This document shows, piece after piece, positions 42,399 to 50,980 of a stretch of 64,000 bases of DNA. Positions within the stretch are counted from its first letter, which is position 1; each line of letters starts with the position of its first letter. The notes under the pieces are model-generated. The model saw only the letters and a list, made by a program, of their open reading frames with translations. It had not been told where the DNA came from and did no database searches. The translations under genes were made by a program, and so were the position numbers. The stretch is from Chishuiella changwenlii (GTDB lineage: Bacteria; Bacteroidota; Bacteroidia; Flavobacteriales; Weeksellaceae): NCBI RefSeq assembly GCF_900142565.1, contig NZ_FRBH01000001.1:124001-188000 (forward strand), read 5' to 3'.

Positions 42399-44651
42399 AT
42401 GGAATTTATATTTATTATAATTTTTACTATTCTGATTATTATTCTGTTTGATAAAATAACAAAACTTAAAAGACAAGTTGATTATCAGGAATTTAAAATT
42501 AGAAAGCTACAAGAACAGGTTAATTTAAAAGAAAAATCTGGCGATGTTACGGTTCCTAAAGTAGAACCAGCACAACCAATTGCTGATTATAAAATAGAAT
42601 ATCCGAAGCCTTCTACTGAAAAAATACAGCCAAAACAAGAGGCTTCTACTTCTGTTTATCAACAAACTGAAAAGAAAGTAGAACAATCGGTAAATAGTAC
42701 TACGTTATTTATAAAAGATAATTTTTTAACAATTGTTGGTATTGTAACATTAGTGCTTGGTATTGGCTATTTTGTGAAATATGCTATTGATCAGAATTGG
42801 ATAAATGAAACGTTCCGTGTTTTAATTGGTATAGTGATAGGATTAAGCATTATTGGAACTGCACATAGAATTAGAAAAAGCTTTGAGGTTTTCTCCTCTA
42901 TTCTTATTGGTGGAGGAATTTCTATTTTATATTTTACATTAACCATTGCTTTCCGAGAATATCATATTTTTTCTCAAGACATTACCTTTATCTTATTAAC
43001 CGTCGTCACCTTATTATCTATTGTTTTAGGTTTAATTTACAACAAACAAGTTGTTGCCATTTTCTCTATAATTGGTGGGTTTTCTGCTCCTTTAATGATC
43101 AGTACCGGCGAAAGCAACTTTATATTTTTGTTTTCTTATCTCGCGTTATTAAATCTTGGAATGCTTTATATGTCTTGGCGTAAGAATTGGCAAGTTATTT
43201 CTTTTATTGCTTTTACATTTTCTTTTGCGTATAGCTTAGCGTGGATAATAGATGTTAAAACACAAATGCAAGCATTATTTTTTATTGTTTTCTATTTAAT
43301 TTATCAAGCGGCTAGTTTATTTAACTACTTTTCTAAAAAAGAATTTACTGCTTGGAATTGCTTGCTGATGATTTTTAATACAATTACTACAACTGTATTT
43401 ATAACTCTGGCTTTACAGCTACAACATGCAGGATTAATTTCTATTTTCTTCGGAATACTTAATCTCTTGTTTGCTTTGTATGTTTATAAAACAACACAAC
43501 ACAAAATATTACAAAATACATTAATAGCTTTATGTATAGCGCTTATTACAACAGCAATTGCATTAGAATTTAAAGCCAATTATGTTGCGATTTCTTTTGC
43601 AATAGAATCTACTTTGTTATTGTTTTTATGGAAGAAAAGTCACGAAAATATTTTCAAAGTATTTTTCATTTGTTTATTTCCGTTTTTATTAGTGGCTTTA
43701 TGTGTGAATTGGTTTGCTTATTATGAAACAACTCAACATTTAAATATCATTTTTAATCCTGTTTTTATAACAAGTTTTGTTGTTGCAATATGTTCTCTTT
43801 TCAATATCTATTTAATGCAGGATTTTGAAACAGAGGAACGCTTTCTTGGTTTTAAATTAGCTAACTCTAAGTTTATATTTATTCTGACATCTATCCTATT
43901 TATCTATTCTGGAGTGGTATTAGAATTAATTTATCAGATAGAACCTTATTTCCATATTCCGATGATTATAAGCTTCGTATTTATCTATACTTTATTCTTT
44001 GTTGCAACAATTCTATTGATAAGAAACATTCTGAAACTTAGTAGTTCACTTGTTGTTATTTTACAAATATGTGCCGCAATTTGCTTATTCTTTTTACCAA
44101 TGATAGCAAATATTCCAAATGAGGTTTTAGAAAAAGAAATTAAATTCTCTACGTATTTAATCTATTTAACATACTTAATACCTAGTGTTTATATTTTATA
44201 TTTAGTTATAAAAGATACAGATTTTAAAAAATACTTTGTTCCACAAATAGCTGTATTAGCTGCTATTGTGTACATTATAAGTTTCGAGAAGTATAATGTT
44301 TTTATGCTTTTAACGCTTAATGATTTGGGTACAAATTTTATCCATCAGCAAGATATTTTCCGATTGATTTTATTACCTGTAATTTGGGCTATTTCTGGTT
44401 TTGTTATTATCTATTTAGGATTAAGAAAACAATTAAAAGCTTTTCCTATTATTGGAATTATTCTATTTGCTTTAATTATTCTGAAATTATATTTAATTGA
44501 TGTTTGGGAAATGAGCAATGTCTTTAGAATAGTATCTTTTATTGTTTTAGGTGTTTTGATTTTGATTACCTCTTTTATGTATCAGAAGTTAAAAAACTTA
44601 ATGCTTAATTTAATGGATAATCCATCAGAAAAAACAGAAGCAGAATCTTAA
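42399..44651 (+). CDS. DUF2339 multispanning membrane protein
   Basis: 750 aa. An N-terminal helix (residues 2-20) is followed by a short coiled coil (KITKLKRQVDYQEFKIRKLQ), a Pro/Gln/Lys-rich linker to about residue 100, and then roughly 20 hydrophobic helices. The GYFVKYAIDQNWINETFRV and GGFSAPLMISTGE segments are typical of DUF2339. Function unknown; envelope role presumed. Confidence 0.9.
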   Translation: MEFIFIIIFTILIIILFDKITKLKRQVDYQEFKIRKLQEQVNLKEKSGDVTVPKVEPAQPIADYKIEYPKPSTEKIQPKQEASTSVYQQTEKKVEQSVNSTTLFIKDNFLTIVGIVTLVLGIGYFVKYAIDQNWINETFRVLIGIVIGLSIIGTAHRIRKSFEVFSSILIGGGISILYFTLTIAFREYHIFSQDITFILLTVVTLLSIVLGLIYNKQVVAIFSIIGGFSAPLMISTGESNFIFLFSYLALLNLGMLYMSWRKNWQVISFIAFTFSFAYSLAWIIDVKTQMQALFFIVFYLIYQAASLFNYFSKKEFTAWNCLLMIFNTITTTVFITLALQLQHAGLISIFFGILNLLFALYVYKTTQHKILQNTLIALCIALITTAIALEFKANYVAISFAIESTLLLFLWKKSHENIFKVFFICLFPFLLVALCVNWFAYYETTQHLNIIFNPVFITSFVVAICSLFNIYLMQDFETEERFLGFKLANSKFIFILTSILFIYSGVVLELIYQIEPYFHIPMIISFVFIYTLFFVATILLIRNILKLSSSLVVILQICAAICLFFLPMIANIPNEVLEKEIKFSTYLIYLTYLIPSVYILYLVIKDTDFKKYFVPQIAVLAAIVYIISFEKYNVFMLLTLNDLGTNFIHQQDIFRLILLPVIWAISGFVIIYLGLRKQLKAFPIIGIILFALIILKLYLIDVWEMSNVFRIVSFIVLGVLILITSFMYQKLKNLMLNLMDNPSEKTEAES

Positions 44652-44669
44652 GATTCTGCTTCTGTTTTT
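44630..44669. terminator. Bidirectional terminator between DUF2339 and mscS-type genes
   Basis: A perfect 40-bp palindrome (arm AAAAACAGAAGCAGAATCTT and its complement) includes the DUF2339 stop and ends in T's. It serves two convergent genes. Confidence 0.93.
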
Positions 44670-45967
44670 TAATTTCTTTCTGTTAATAATGCTTGTGCAA
44701 TTTTTTGAATATCGAGAGAAGAAGGAGATTCAAAAATTTCTAAATGGAAATAAGGAACAACAGCTAATACATGATCAAAAATATCTGCCATGATTGTTTC
44801 GTACTCATTCCAAACAGTTGTATTGGTAAACATAAATAATTCTATTGGTAAACCATGTTCTGTAGATTGTAACTGACGAACCTCGAACATCATATCGTTT
44901 CTAATATTCGGATTATTGTAGGTGTATGTTTTTATGTATTGTCTAAATAATCCCACATTTGTCATTCTTCTTCCATTCACTAAAACAGTTGGATCAACTT
45001 TATTAGACGCATTATATTGCTCAATTTCATTAGAACGATCTGTAATATAATCTTGCAACATTCGGATTTTCTTTAACTCCGTAATCTCATCAGCTGTTAA
45101 AAAACGAATAGAAGACATTTTTATATTAATTGATCTTTTTATTCTTCTACCACCAGATTTTTGCATTCCTCTGTAATTACGAAACGAATCCGAAACCAAA
45201 GCATATGTAGGAATTGTTGTAATTGTTTTATCAAAATTCTGAACTTTTACAGTTCCTAAATTAATTTCTATTACATTACCATCTGCGCCATATTTTGTCA
45301 TTTCTATCCAATCTCCAACACGAACCATGTCATTCATTGATACTTGAATGCTTGCTACAAATCCTAAAATAGAATCTTTAAAAACCAACATCAAAACAGC
45401 TGAAGCAGCACCTAAAGAGACCAAAAATGTAATTGGTGATTTTCCTGTAATAATAGAAAAAATTAGAATCCCAGAAATAAAGAATACTGCAATGTTTAAT
45501 ACTTGTAAGTAACTATCAATGGGTTTATCTACAAAAGATTTTTTACTTCTAAGAAAATCTCTAAATGTTCTAAAAATGGCATTAAATAAAAAACCTATTG
45601 CAATCACCAAAGTTATATCTACAATCTGCATTGCGATATTTATCCAATTAGGAAATCCTTTAAAGATTACTGGAATTGCTTCACTCGCAATAATAATGGG
45701 AACTATATGCGTAAGGTATTTTAATACTTTATTCTGAATAAACAAATCATCTATCTTCGTTTTACTCTTCTCTATGAATTTAGAAAGAAGTAATAACAAT
45801 ACTTTACGTAATAAATAATCTATTGCGTACAGCGAAATAATTAATGTAATTGATAAAATAATAGACGTTAAAATGGTTGTAGCATAATTTGACAAACCAA
45901 TTAATTTTATCATATTAAATGTCCAACTGTATAATTCGCTCTGTAAACCTTTATCTAATATTGTCAT
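44669..45967 (-). CDS. Mechanosensitive channel, MscS superfamily (YbdG-like)
   Basis: 432 aa. About five membrane helices, with the pore helix and beta domain at SLGAASAVLMLVFKDSILGF and QVSMNDMVRVGDWIEM, GTVKVQNFDKTITTIPTYAL. The long C-terminal domain with an insertion (RMLQDYITDRSNEIEQYN) resembles E. coli YbdG rather than short MscS. It relieves osmotic stress. Confidence 0.92.
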   Translation of the reverse strand: MTILDKGLQSELYSWTFNMIKLIGLSNYATTILTSIILSITLIISLYAIDYLLRKVLLLLLSKFIEKSKTKIDDLFIQNKVLKYLTHIVPIIIASEAIPVIFKGFPNWINIAMQIVDITLVIAIGFLFNAIFRTFRDFLRSKKSFVDKPIDSYLQVLNIAVFFISGILIFSIITGKSPITFLVSLGAASAVLMLVFKDSILGFVASIQVSMNDMVRVGDWIEMTKYGADGNVIEINLGTVKVQNFDKTITTIPTYALVSDSFRNYRGMQKSGGRRIKRSINIKMSSIRFLTADEITELKKIRMLQDYITDRSNEIEQYNASNKVDPTVLVNGRRMTNVGLFRQYIKTYTYNNPNIRNDMMFEVRQLQSTEHGLPIELFMFTNTTVWNEYETIMADIFDHVLAVVPYFHLEIFESPSSLDIQKIAQALLTERN

Positions 45968-45990
45968 TATATTTCTTTAATTTTTTAAAA

Positions 45991-46022
45991 CAAAAATAAG
46001 CGTATTATAAAACCTAGACAAA
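45991..46022 (-). promoter_or_regulatory. Promoter of the MscS-type gene
   Basis: TATTTTTG (45991-45998, minus) with TTTG (46019-46022) 20 bases upstream, an excellent Bacteroidota -33/-7 pair. The ATG follows 23 bases downstream. Confidence 0.75.
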
Positions 46023-46081
46023 TTCTAATTAGTTACTATTATTTATTACGCTTAAGGGATTATGAATTAAGATATAGGTTC

Positions 46082-46207
46082 GTTTAGCGTTTAGCGTTTA
46101 GCGTTTAGCGTTTAGCGTTTAGCGTTTAGCGTTTAGCGTTTAGCGTTTAGCGTTTAGCGTTTAGCGTTTAGCGTTTAGCGTTTAGCGTTTAGCGTTTAGC
46201 GTTTAGC
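46082..46207 (+). repeat. Heptanucleotide tandem array, 18 perfect copies of GTTTAGC
   Basis: The 126 bases consist of 18 identical 7-bp units with no variation. It lies in the 360-base spacer between the divergent MscS-type and ZIP genes, about 70 bases upstream of the ZIP -33 element. It is not coding on either strand of an annotated gene. Perfect purity suggests active length change by slippage. Confidence 0.98.
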
Positions 46208-46277
46208 AAATTTAAAAACTAAAAGACTTAAGCACATAAAAACTTAAAGCTCAAATAAAAATCTCTTTACTATTTAT

Positions 46278-46309
46278 TTTGATTCAATGCTAAGAATATA
46301 TTATTTTTG
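46278..46309 (+). promoter_or_regulatory. Promoter of the ZIP transporter
   Basis: TTTG (46278-46281), 20 bases, TATTTTTG (46302-46309). The final G is also the first base of a 16-bp palindrome covering the predicted start site. Confidence 0.8.
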
Positions 46310-46324
46310 TTAGATTAATCTAAC
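46309..46324. promoter_or_regulatory. Perfect palindrome GTTAGATTAATCTAAC, candidate metalloregulator operator
   Basis: A 16-bp perfect palindrome sits between the -7 box and the ZIP ATG at 46328, where a bound repressor would block initiation. The TTAG-x6-CTAA shape resembles DtxR/MntR-family boxes. No such regulator gene is in the window. Confidence 0.6.
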
Positions 46325-46327
46325 TTT

Positions 46328-47119
46328 ATGTTATCAGATTCTATCGTTTTTGCTTTTAGTCTAACTTTTCTAGCCGGAATAAGTACAGGAATAGGAGCTA
46401 TTTTATCTTTACTTTATAAAAAATTTAATCCTAAATTCTTAGGGATTATGTTAGGTGTTTCTGCTGGCGTAATGTTATATGTTTCTTTTGTTGAAATTTT
46501 ATTAAAAGCTAAAACCTCGCTTTCTATAAATTTTGGAGAAAAAGCTAGTTATACATATAGTGTCTTAGGTTTTTTTGTAGGAATTTTTATCATTATGCTT
46601 ATCGAAAAGCTTATTCCACATCAACATGAAAGTGACGAAATTATAGATGATAAAGAATCATCTGATAAAAAACTTTTACGACTTGGTTTATTTTCTGCTT
46701 TAGCCTTATCTATTCATAATTTTCCTGAAGGTTTAGCAACCTTTCTTACCGCTTTAGAAGACCCAACTTATGGAATATCAATCGCGGTTGCTATAGCTAT
46801 TCACAATATTCCCGAAGGTATTGCTGTTGCTATTCCTATCTATTATGCAACAAAAAGTAGAAAAAAGGCATTTTGGTACTCTTTTCTATCTGGCTTAACA
46901 GAACCAATTGGTGCATTAATTGGCTATTTCTTTCTACTTCGTTTTATTGATCAGTCTATATTTGGAATTATATTCGCTGGTGTTGCTGGAATGATGGTTT
47001 ACATTTCTATAAACGAGCTTATACCAACAGCAAAAGAATATGCTGGTAAAAAACTTTCTACCTTAGGAATTGTATTTGGAATGTTAATTATGGCTATTAG
47101 TTTAATCTTATTTTTGTAG
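46328..47119 (+). CDS. ZIP family divalent-metal transporter (ZupT-like)
   Basis: 263 aa, eight predicted helices. The metal path is marked by IHNFPEGLATF and IHNIPEGIAVAIPIYYA in helices IV and V, and the loop between helices III and IV has HQHESDEI. ZupT-type carriers import Zn, Fe, Mn or Co. The operator-like palindrome suggests metal-dependent repression. Confidence 0.94.
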   Translation: MLSDSIVFAFSLTFLAGISTGIGAILSLLYKKFNPKFLGIMLGVSAGVMLYVSFVEILLKAKTSLSINFGEKASYTYSVLGFFVGIFIIMLIEKLIPHQHESDEIIDDKESSDKKLLRLGLFSALALSIHNFPEGLATFLTALEDPTYGISIAVAIAIHNIPEGIAVAIPIYYATKSRKKAFWYSFLSGLTEPIGALIGYFFLLRFIDQSIFGIIFAGVAGMMVYISINELIPTAKEYAGKKLSTLGIVFGMLIMAISLILFL

Positions 47120-47150
47120 ACAAAAAAACTTCTCTAGGGGGAGAAGTAAT
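47120..47150 (-). terminator. Terminator downstream of ecotin
   Basis: ACTTCTC (47128-47134) pairs with GAGAAGT (47141-47147). On the minus strand it is followed by seven T's, so it best serves the ecotin transcript; it also ends the ZIP transcript weakly. Confidence 0.65.
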
Positions 47151-47264
47151 TTTGAAAATGATATAAAATTAACACATGAGGATGATGTTGATGCAAACTT
47201 ACAACCTATATTGTTTTTTCAATTTAACTAAATATCATTTGATTGTTAAGTAAAGTTAAATTAC

Positions 47265-47738
47265 TTATTTAACTGTAATTAATTTTTTATCTGCTTTCCA
47301 AATTCTATATTTCAAAACATAACCTTCTGGAATATATACAACAACAGGTAACTTACTATTATAACGAACATGTAATGTTTGTGCAAAAATCGTTTTCTCT
47401 ACTTTTTTGTTATCAGCACATCCCATTAATGTCCCTCCTATATCTCCTTTAGAAGAAAATTGATAATAATTATATCCCCAACCTTCAACATCTTTCTCTT
47501 GAAAATCTCCCATTAGGAAAAAATTATTACATACATCTACTTGTGCATTCTTACCTACAAAAATTTCTACACGATAATTATCTTCATTCGACATCTTTTT
47601 TAGAAAAATCATCTTTTGTTGATAACCATCTACTTTTTGAGGGTACATTGAATAATCATTTTCACTTTTTTGTTGTGCGAAAGATAATGTTGCGAATAAA
47701 AGAAATAAAACACTAAATACTCTTGTCATTGATTTCAT
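47265..47738 (-). CDS. eco: Ecotin, serine protease inhibitor
   Basis: 157 aa with signal peptide (to SFAQ). Strong similarity to ecotin: YPQKVDGYQQKMIFL, RVEIFVGKNAQVDVCNNFFLMG, EGWGYNYYQF, the reactive loop GGTLMGCADN, and RYNSKLPVVVYIPEGYVLKYRIWKAD. Two Cys at the family positions form the disulfide. In E. coli the P1 residue is Met84 (STM-M); here the aligned position is Leu. A periplasmic dimer inhibiting trypsin-fold proteases is expected. Confidence 0.95.
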   Translation of the reverse strand: MKSMTRVFSVLFLLFATLSFAQQKSENDYSMYPQKVDGYQQKMIFLKKMSNEDNYRVEIFVGKNAQVDVCNNFFLMGDFQEKDVEGWGYNYYQFSSKGDIGGTLMGCADNKKVEKTIFAQTLHVRYNSKLPVVVYIPEGYVLKYRIWKADKKLITVK

Positions 47739-47885
47739 ATACTTATAATTTTTATTGTTTGGCTTAATGAAATAGATTTTTGATTAAGCTATTTTTATTA
47801 TAAGATGAAAACAAAGTAAAAAGGTTGTTTAGAGGAATGTTAAATTTTAGTGAAAATAAAATCGTTTTGAAAAGAGTAGAAATAA

Positions 47886-47915
47886 AAAAAGTCACAACTA
47901 ATGTTATGACTTTTC
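47886..47915 (-). terminator. Terminator of tRNA-Asn
   Basis: GTCACAAC and GTTATGAC flank a short loop (one wobble). Flanking A/T tracts give a T tract on the minus strand just after the tRNA 3' end. Confidence 0.7.
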
Positions 47916-47920
47916 TTTTG

Positions 47921-47994
47921 CTCCTCCTCTTGGGCTCGAACCAAGGACCCTCTGATTAACAGTCAGATGCTCTAACCAACTGAGCTAAGGAGGA
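47921..47994 (-). tRNA. tRNA-Asn (GTT)
   Basis: 74 bases. A seven-pair acceptor stem TCCTCCT/AGGAGGA, D arm GCTCAGTTGGTTAGAGC, anticodon arm CTGACTGTTAATCAG with anticodon GTT, variable loop AGGGTCC and T arm with GGTTCGAGCC. Discriminator G. No CCA is encoded, as in many Bacteroidota tRNAs. Confidence 0.98.
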
Positions 47995-48017
47995 GTATCG
48001 TTATCGATATTGTGATG

Positions 48018-48048
48018 CAAATATAGAGCATTTTTCATTACTTCCAAA
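48018..48048 (-). promoter_or_regulatory. Promoter of tRNA-Asn
   Basis: TATATTTG (48018-48025, minus) and TTTG (48045-48048, minus) with 19 bases between them. The tRNA 5' end is 23 bases downstream of the -7 box. Confidence 0.8.
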
Positions 48049-48176
48049 TCTTGCAACTACTTTTTTTTGCTTGAAAAACGGCTTAAACAGGCAACTATTT
48101 GATAATGAAACAGAAAAATTTATATTTTTTTTCAAGTTTTTTTATTCCGAAATCAAATTAATCTCGTTATTCGTTT

Positions 48177-49016
48177 TTATTGAACTATTAAAAGCTCACT
48201 TTCTATTTTATCGTGACAATTATCTAATGCATTTTTCTCTGCTTTTCCAGCTTTCCAATGAGAAGTGCAATAAAATTCATCTTTCTTCCATTCTAAATCA
48301 TCTTTAAAGAATGATTTAATTTCTTTTAAAGATTTAGATTCTCCTGCAACATAAGCAAAACGTTTTCCATCTTTTTTCTTCGGAAAATTTTGCATTTTTG
48401 TTAATGTATGTAAAGCTGTTCCGCTTCCTACATTTGGATTAATAATCCATTTAAACTCTAAATCAGCTTTTGTTTCAATTTTATGAATATCATTTTCTGT
48501 TGGTACCTCAACACAAACAATACCTTTTGTTTTTGATGATAGAGATTCTATAATAGTTGAAATAACAGGTAAACCAGTTAAATCAGCAGCTAAAAAGATG
48601 AAATCTACTTTTGGAGCCAATTCTTTCTTTTTAGATTTCATAGAAACACCAATCATATCTCCAACTTTAGCTTCATTTGCCCAACGTGATCCTGGTCCAT
48701 TTAATCCATGATTAGCAATATCAATAACAACTTGGTTATTTTCTGCGTCAATGTCGCGTAAAGTGTATGTACGAGAAACTGGTTTAAATTTATCTGAAGG
48801 TGAAATCCATTTTTTATTCTTCTCATCATATTCAGCATAGTGAATATCACGAATTCCTAATGGTGGAAATAATAATTTACATGTTCCCCCTAGAGTTGTA
48901 TCCTCAAAAAAGGAAACATCATCATTTTCTAAGTAAACACGAATAAGGTGTGGTGTAACAAATTCTTTCTTTTTTAAAATAAATTTTTCCTTCGCTATTT
49001 TAACTTTCTCTCCCAT
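48177..49016 (-). CDS. Siderophore-interacting protein (ViuB/YqjH type ferric reductase)
   Basis: 279 aa. An FAD-binding beta-barrel with the RTYTLRD motif (PVSRTYTLRDID) and a C-terminal NAD(P)H-binding-like domain (FIFLAADLTGLPVISTI, then AYVAGESKSLKEIKSFF, then DEFYCTSHWKAGK). These enzymes reduce ferric siderophores in the cytoplasm. It complements the possible siderophore receptor at 31968-34367. An inverted repeat lies upstream. Confidence 0.92.
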   Translation of the reverse strand: MGEKVKIAKEKFILKKKEFVTPHLIRVYLENDDVSFFEDTTLGGTCKLLFPPLGIRDIHYAEYDEKNKKWISPSDKFKPVSRTYTLRDIDAENNQVVIDIANHGLNGPGSRWANEAKVGDMIGVSMKSKKKELAPKVDFIFLAADLTGLPVISTIIESLSSKTKGIVCVEVPTENDIHKIETKADLEFKWIINPNVGSGTALHTLTKMQNFPKKKDGKRFAYVAGESKSLKEIKSFFKDDLEWKKDEFYCTSHWKAGKAEKNALDNCHDKIESELLIVQ

Positions 49017-49063
49017 TGGAATCTATTTAGATTTATTCTAATTCAACGCGAATATAATATAAA

Positions 49064-49099
49064 TTTAGATTGAATTAAAATAATTAACATCAATCTAAA
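49064..49099. promoter_or_regulatory. Inverted repeat TTTAGATTGA-N16-TCAATCTAAA
   Basis: A perfect 10-bp inverted repeat in the divergent region between the siderophore-interacting protein and the phosphatase genes. The half site TTAGATT also occurs in the ZIP palindrome and at 49026-49033. Candidate operator for a metal regulator; not tested. Confidence 0.45.
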
Positions 49100-49185
49100 A
49101 ACTTATCTTTTTTTTAACACTATACCTATTATAATAACTCGTACCTTTTAGGTGTTAAAGTAACATCCTAAAAACACGAAGAAGA

Positions 49186-49941
49186 ATGGAATATATTTTA
49201 GAAGACATTACACTTGGAAAAAGAACTCTTCCACTTGAAGGCGGTTATAATTGCAGAGATTTAGGTGGATTAATCAACAAAGATAATTCAACGATAAGAC
49301 AAGGCGTTTTAATTAGAGCTGATGATTTATCTAATTTAACAGATGATGATTTAGAAGTTTTAAACGACTACCCTATTAGAACAATAATTGATTTACGCAC
49401 CACTTATGAGCGTTTAAAAAATCAAGATCGTATACCAAATAGTTGTAATCACGAAGTACATTTAGATATTTCATCTGGTCAATTTGAGAATTTAGTTAAA
49501 CAATTTAGAGCTGGTATTGAAAAGCCTAAAGAGTTTATGTGCGATATTTATGAGAATTTTGTACTAGATAAAACATGTCAAGAACAATACAAATTGTTTT
49601 TTGATGTTATACAGCATAAAAATAGAACACCTATTTTGTACCATTGTACAGCAGGAAAAGATCGTACAGGTTTTGCAACAGCTATGATATTAGCGGCATT
49701 AAACGTAGATTTTGACACGATTATGGAAGATTATTTAGCTTCTAATTTCTTTTTAGAAAAGAAATATGCTTACATGCTAAAAATTGATCCTAACTATAAT
49801 TATTTAATTGATGTTTTACCTGAATATTTAGAAACATCTTTTAATACAATTAAAAAGAATTTTGGTTCTGTCGAAAATTATTTATCAACTATATTAAGCG
49901 TAGATTTAGATTTAATGAAGCAACTTTACTTAGAAAAATAG
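49186..49941 (+). CDS. Tyrosine-phosphatase-like protein (cytoplasmic paralogue)
   Basis: 251 aa, no signal peptide. It has YNCRDLGGLINKDNSTIRQG and the P-loop HCTAGKDRTGFATA. Same family as the lipoprotein at 18316-19185 (Y_phosphatase3). Substrate unknown; it could be a protein tyrosine or phosphoinositide-like phosphatase. Confidence 0.9.
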   Translation: MEYILEDITLGKRTLPLEGGYNCRDLGGLINKDNSTIRQGVLIRADDLSNLTDDDLEVLNDYPIRTIIDLRTTYERLKNQDRIPNSCNHEVHLDISSGQFENLVKQFRAGIEKPKEFMCDIYENFVLDKTCQEQYKLFFDVIQHKNRTPILYHCTAGKDRTGFATAMILAALNVDFDTIMEDYLASNFFLEKKYAYMLKIDPNYNYLIDVLPEYLETSFNTIKKNFGSVENYLSTILSVDLDLMKQLYLEK

Positions 49942-49963
49942 TTTCATCTAAAAATAAATGTAT

Positions 49964-50001
49964 TAACCTCTTTTCATAAAATGAAAAGAGGTTATTTTTT
50001 T
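49964..50001 (+). terminator. Terminator of the phosphatase gene
   Basis: TAACCTCTTTTCAT and ATGAAAAGAGGTTA form a perfect 14-bp stem with an AAA loop, followed by seven T's. Confidence 0.93.
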
Positions 50002-50084
50002 ATAAAACTATTCTATATTTACAATAATATATATACAAATCACAAACTGTATAAATTAACACTAATACAAATTAACTACTAAAA

Positions 50085-50801
50085 ATGAATTGTAAAAATT
50101 GTAACAACGAAGTTCATCTAAATTATTGTTCTAACTGTGGACAACCTGTAAAGCTTAAAAGAATTAATGCATACTATATTCTTCATGAAATAGAGCATAT
50201 ATTACACTTTGAACGTGGAATTTTATACACTATAAAAGAACTTACTTTAAATCCAGGTAAAAGCATAAAAACATACATCACAGAAAATAGAAGTAAACTT
50301 GTTAAACCTATTATTTTTATTATTGTAACATCATTAATTTATACGTTTTGTAATCATTATTTTCATTTTGAAGATGGTTATATAAATTACCACGATGAGA
50401 AAAGTTCTGCCATAAAAGATATTTTTAAATGGATACAAGCACACTATGGTTATGCGAATATCATAATAGGTGTATTTATTTCTTTGTGGGCAAAATTATT
50501 TTTCAGAAAATATGAGTTTAATTTCTTCGAAATTCTAATTCTACTATGCTTTATAACTGGAATAAGTATGCTTATTTATTCAGTTTTTGGAATTCTTCAG
50601 TATTTTACTCATTATAATTTAATGCAAGTTTCTAGTGTAGTAGGGCTTTTATATATTGTTTGGGCAATGGGACAATTTTTTGATAAAAGAAAACTTATAA
50701 ACTATCTAAAAGCTTTCATTTCTTATGTTTTAGGGATATTAACATTCTCTATAACTCTAATTCTTATTGGTGCATTAGTTGACTCTATTCTAAAACATTA
50801 A
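50085..50801 (+). CDS. DUF3667 membrane protein with zinc ribbon
   Basis: 238 aa. The N-terminal CKNCNNEVHLNYCSNCGQ zinc ribbon is followed by the DUF3667 segment (HEIEHILHFERGILYTIKEL, NPGKSIKTYITENRSKLVKP) and about four to five membrane helices. Common in Bacteroidota; function unknown. Confidence 0.88.
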   Translation: MNCKNCNNEVHLNYCSNCGQPVKLKRINAYYILHEIEHILHFERGILYTIKELTLNPGKSIKTYITENRSKLVKPIIFIIVTSLIYTFCNHYFHFEDGYINYHDEKSSAIKDIFKWIQAHYGYANIIIGVFISLWAKLFFRKYEFNFFEILILLCFITGISMLIYSVFGILQYFTHYNLMQVSSVVGLLYIVWAMGQFFDKRKLINYLKAFISYVLGILTFSITLILIGALVDSILKH

Positions 50802-50855
50802 TCTTTTAAAAAAGCTATTTTAGTTTATCCGAAAATTTAACTCAATAAAAAAATG

Positions 50856-50863
50856 TACATTTG
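50856..50863 (+). promoter_or_regulatory. -7 box of the ABC-F gene
   Basis: TACATTTG fits TAnnTTTG and predicts a leader of about 115 bases before the ABC-F start. No good -33 element. Confidence 0.5.
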
Positions 50864-50902
50864 TTAAATCAAATCACTTAAGTAAGCAAAAATGTAAAAT
50901 AA

Positions 50903-50980
50903 AATTTCTTTAAGACGATCAAAATAAAACAATCCTAAAAATGGGTTTGTTAACTTGTTTAATCTCTAAAAAAAGAAATT
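50903..50980 (+). promoter_or_regulatory. Possible translational control leader of the ABC-F gene
   Basis: AATTTCTTT (50903-50911) is complementary to AAAGAAATT (50972-50980), the nine bases just before the ABC-F ATG, so the start could be masked. A start-stop ATGTAA occurs at 50891, and a 31-codon upstream frame (50941-51036) opens in the loop. All pairs are A-U or G-C poor, so chance is possible. Confidence 0.35.

Noticed and set aside
46082-46207. CRISPR-like array
   Set aside because: The units are contiguous 7-mers with no spacers and no cas genes nearby; it is a simple tandem repeat.
48071-48307. 78-codon plus-strand frame near the siderophore-interacting gene
   Set aside because: It overlaps the conserved C-terminus of that gene on the other strand and is made of low-complexity Phe/Leu/Asn.
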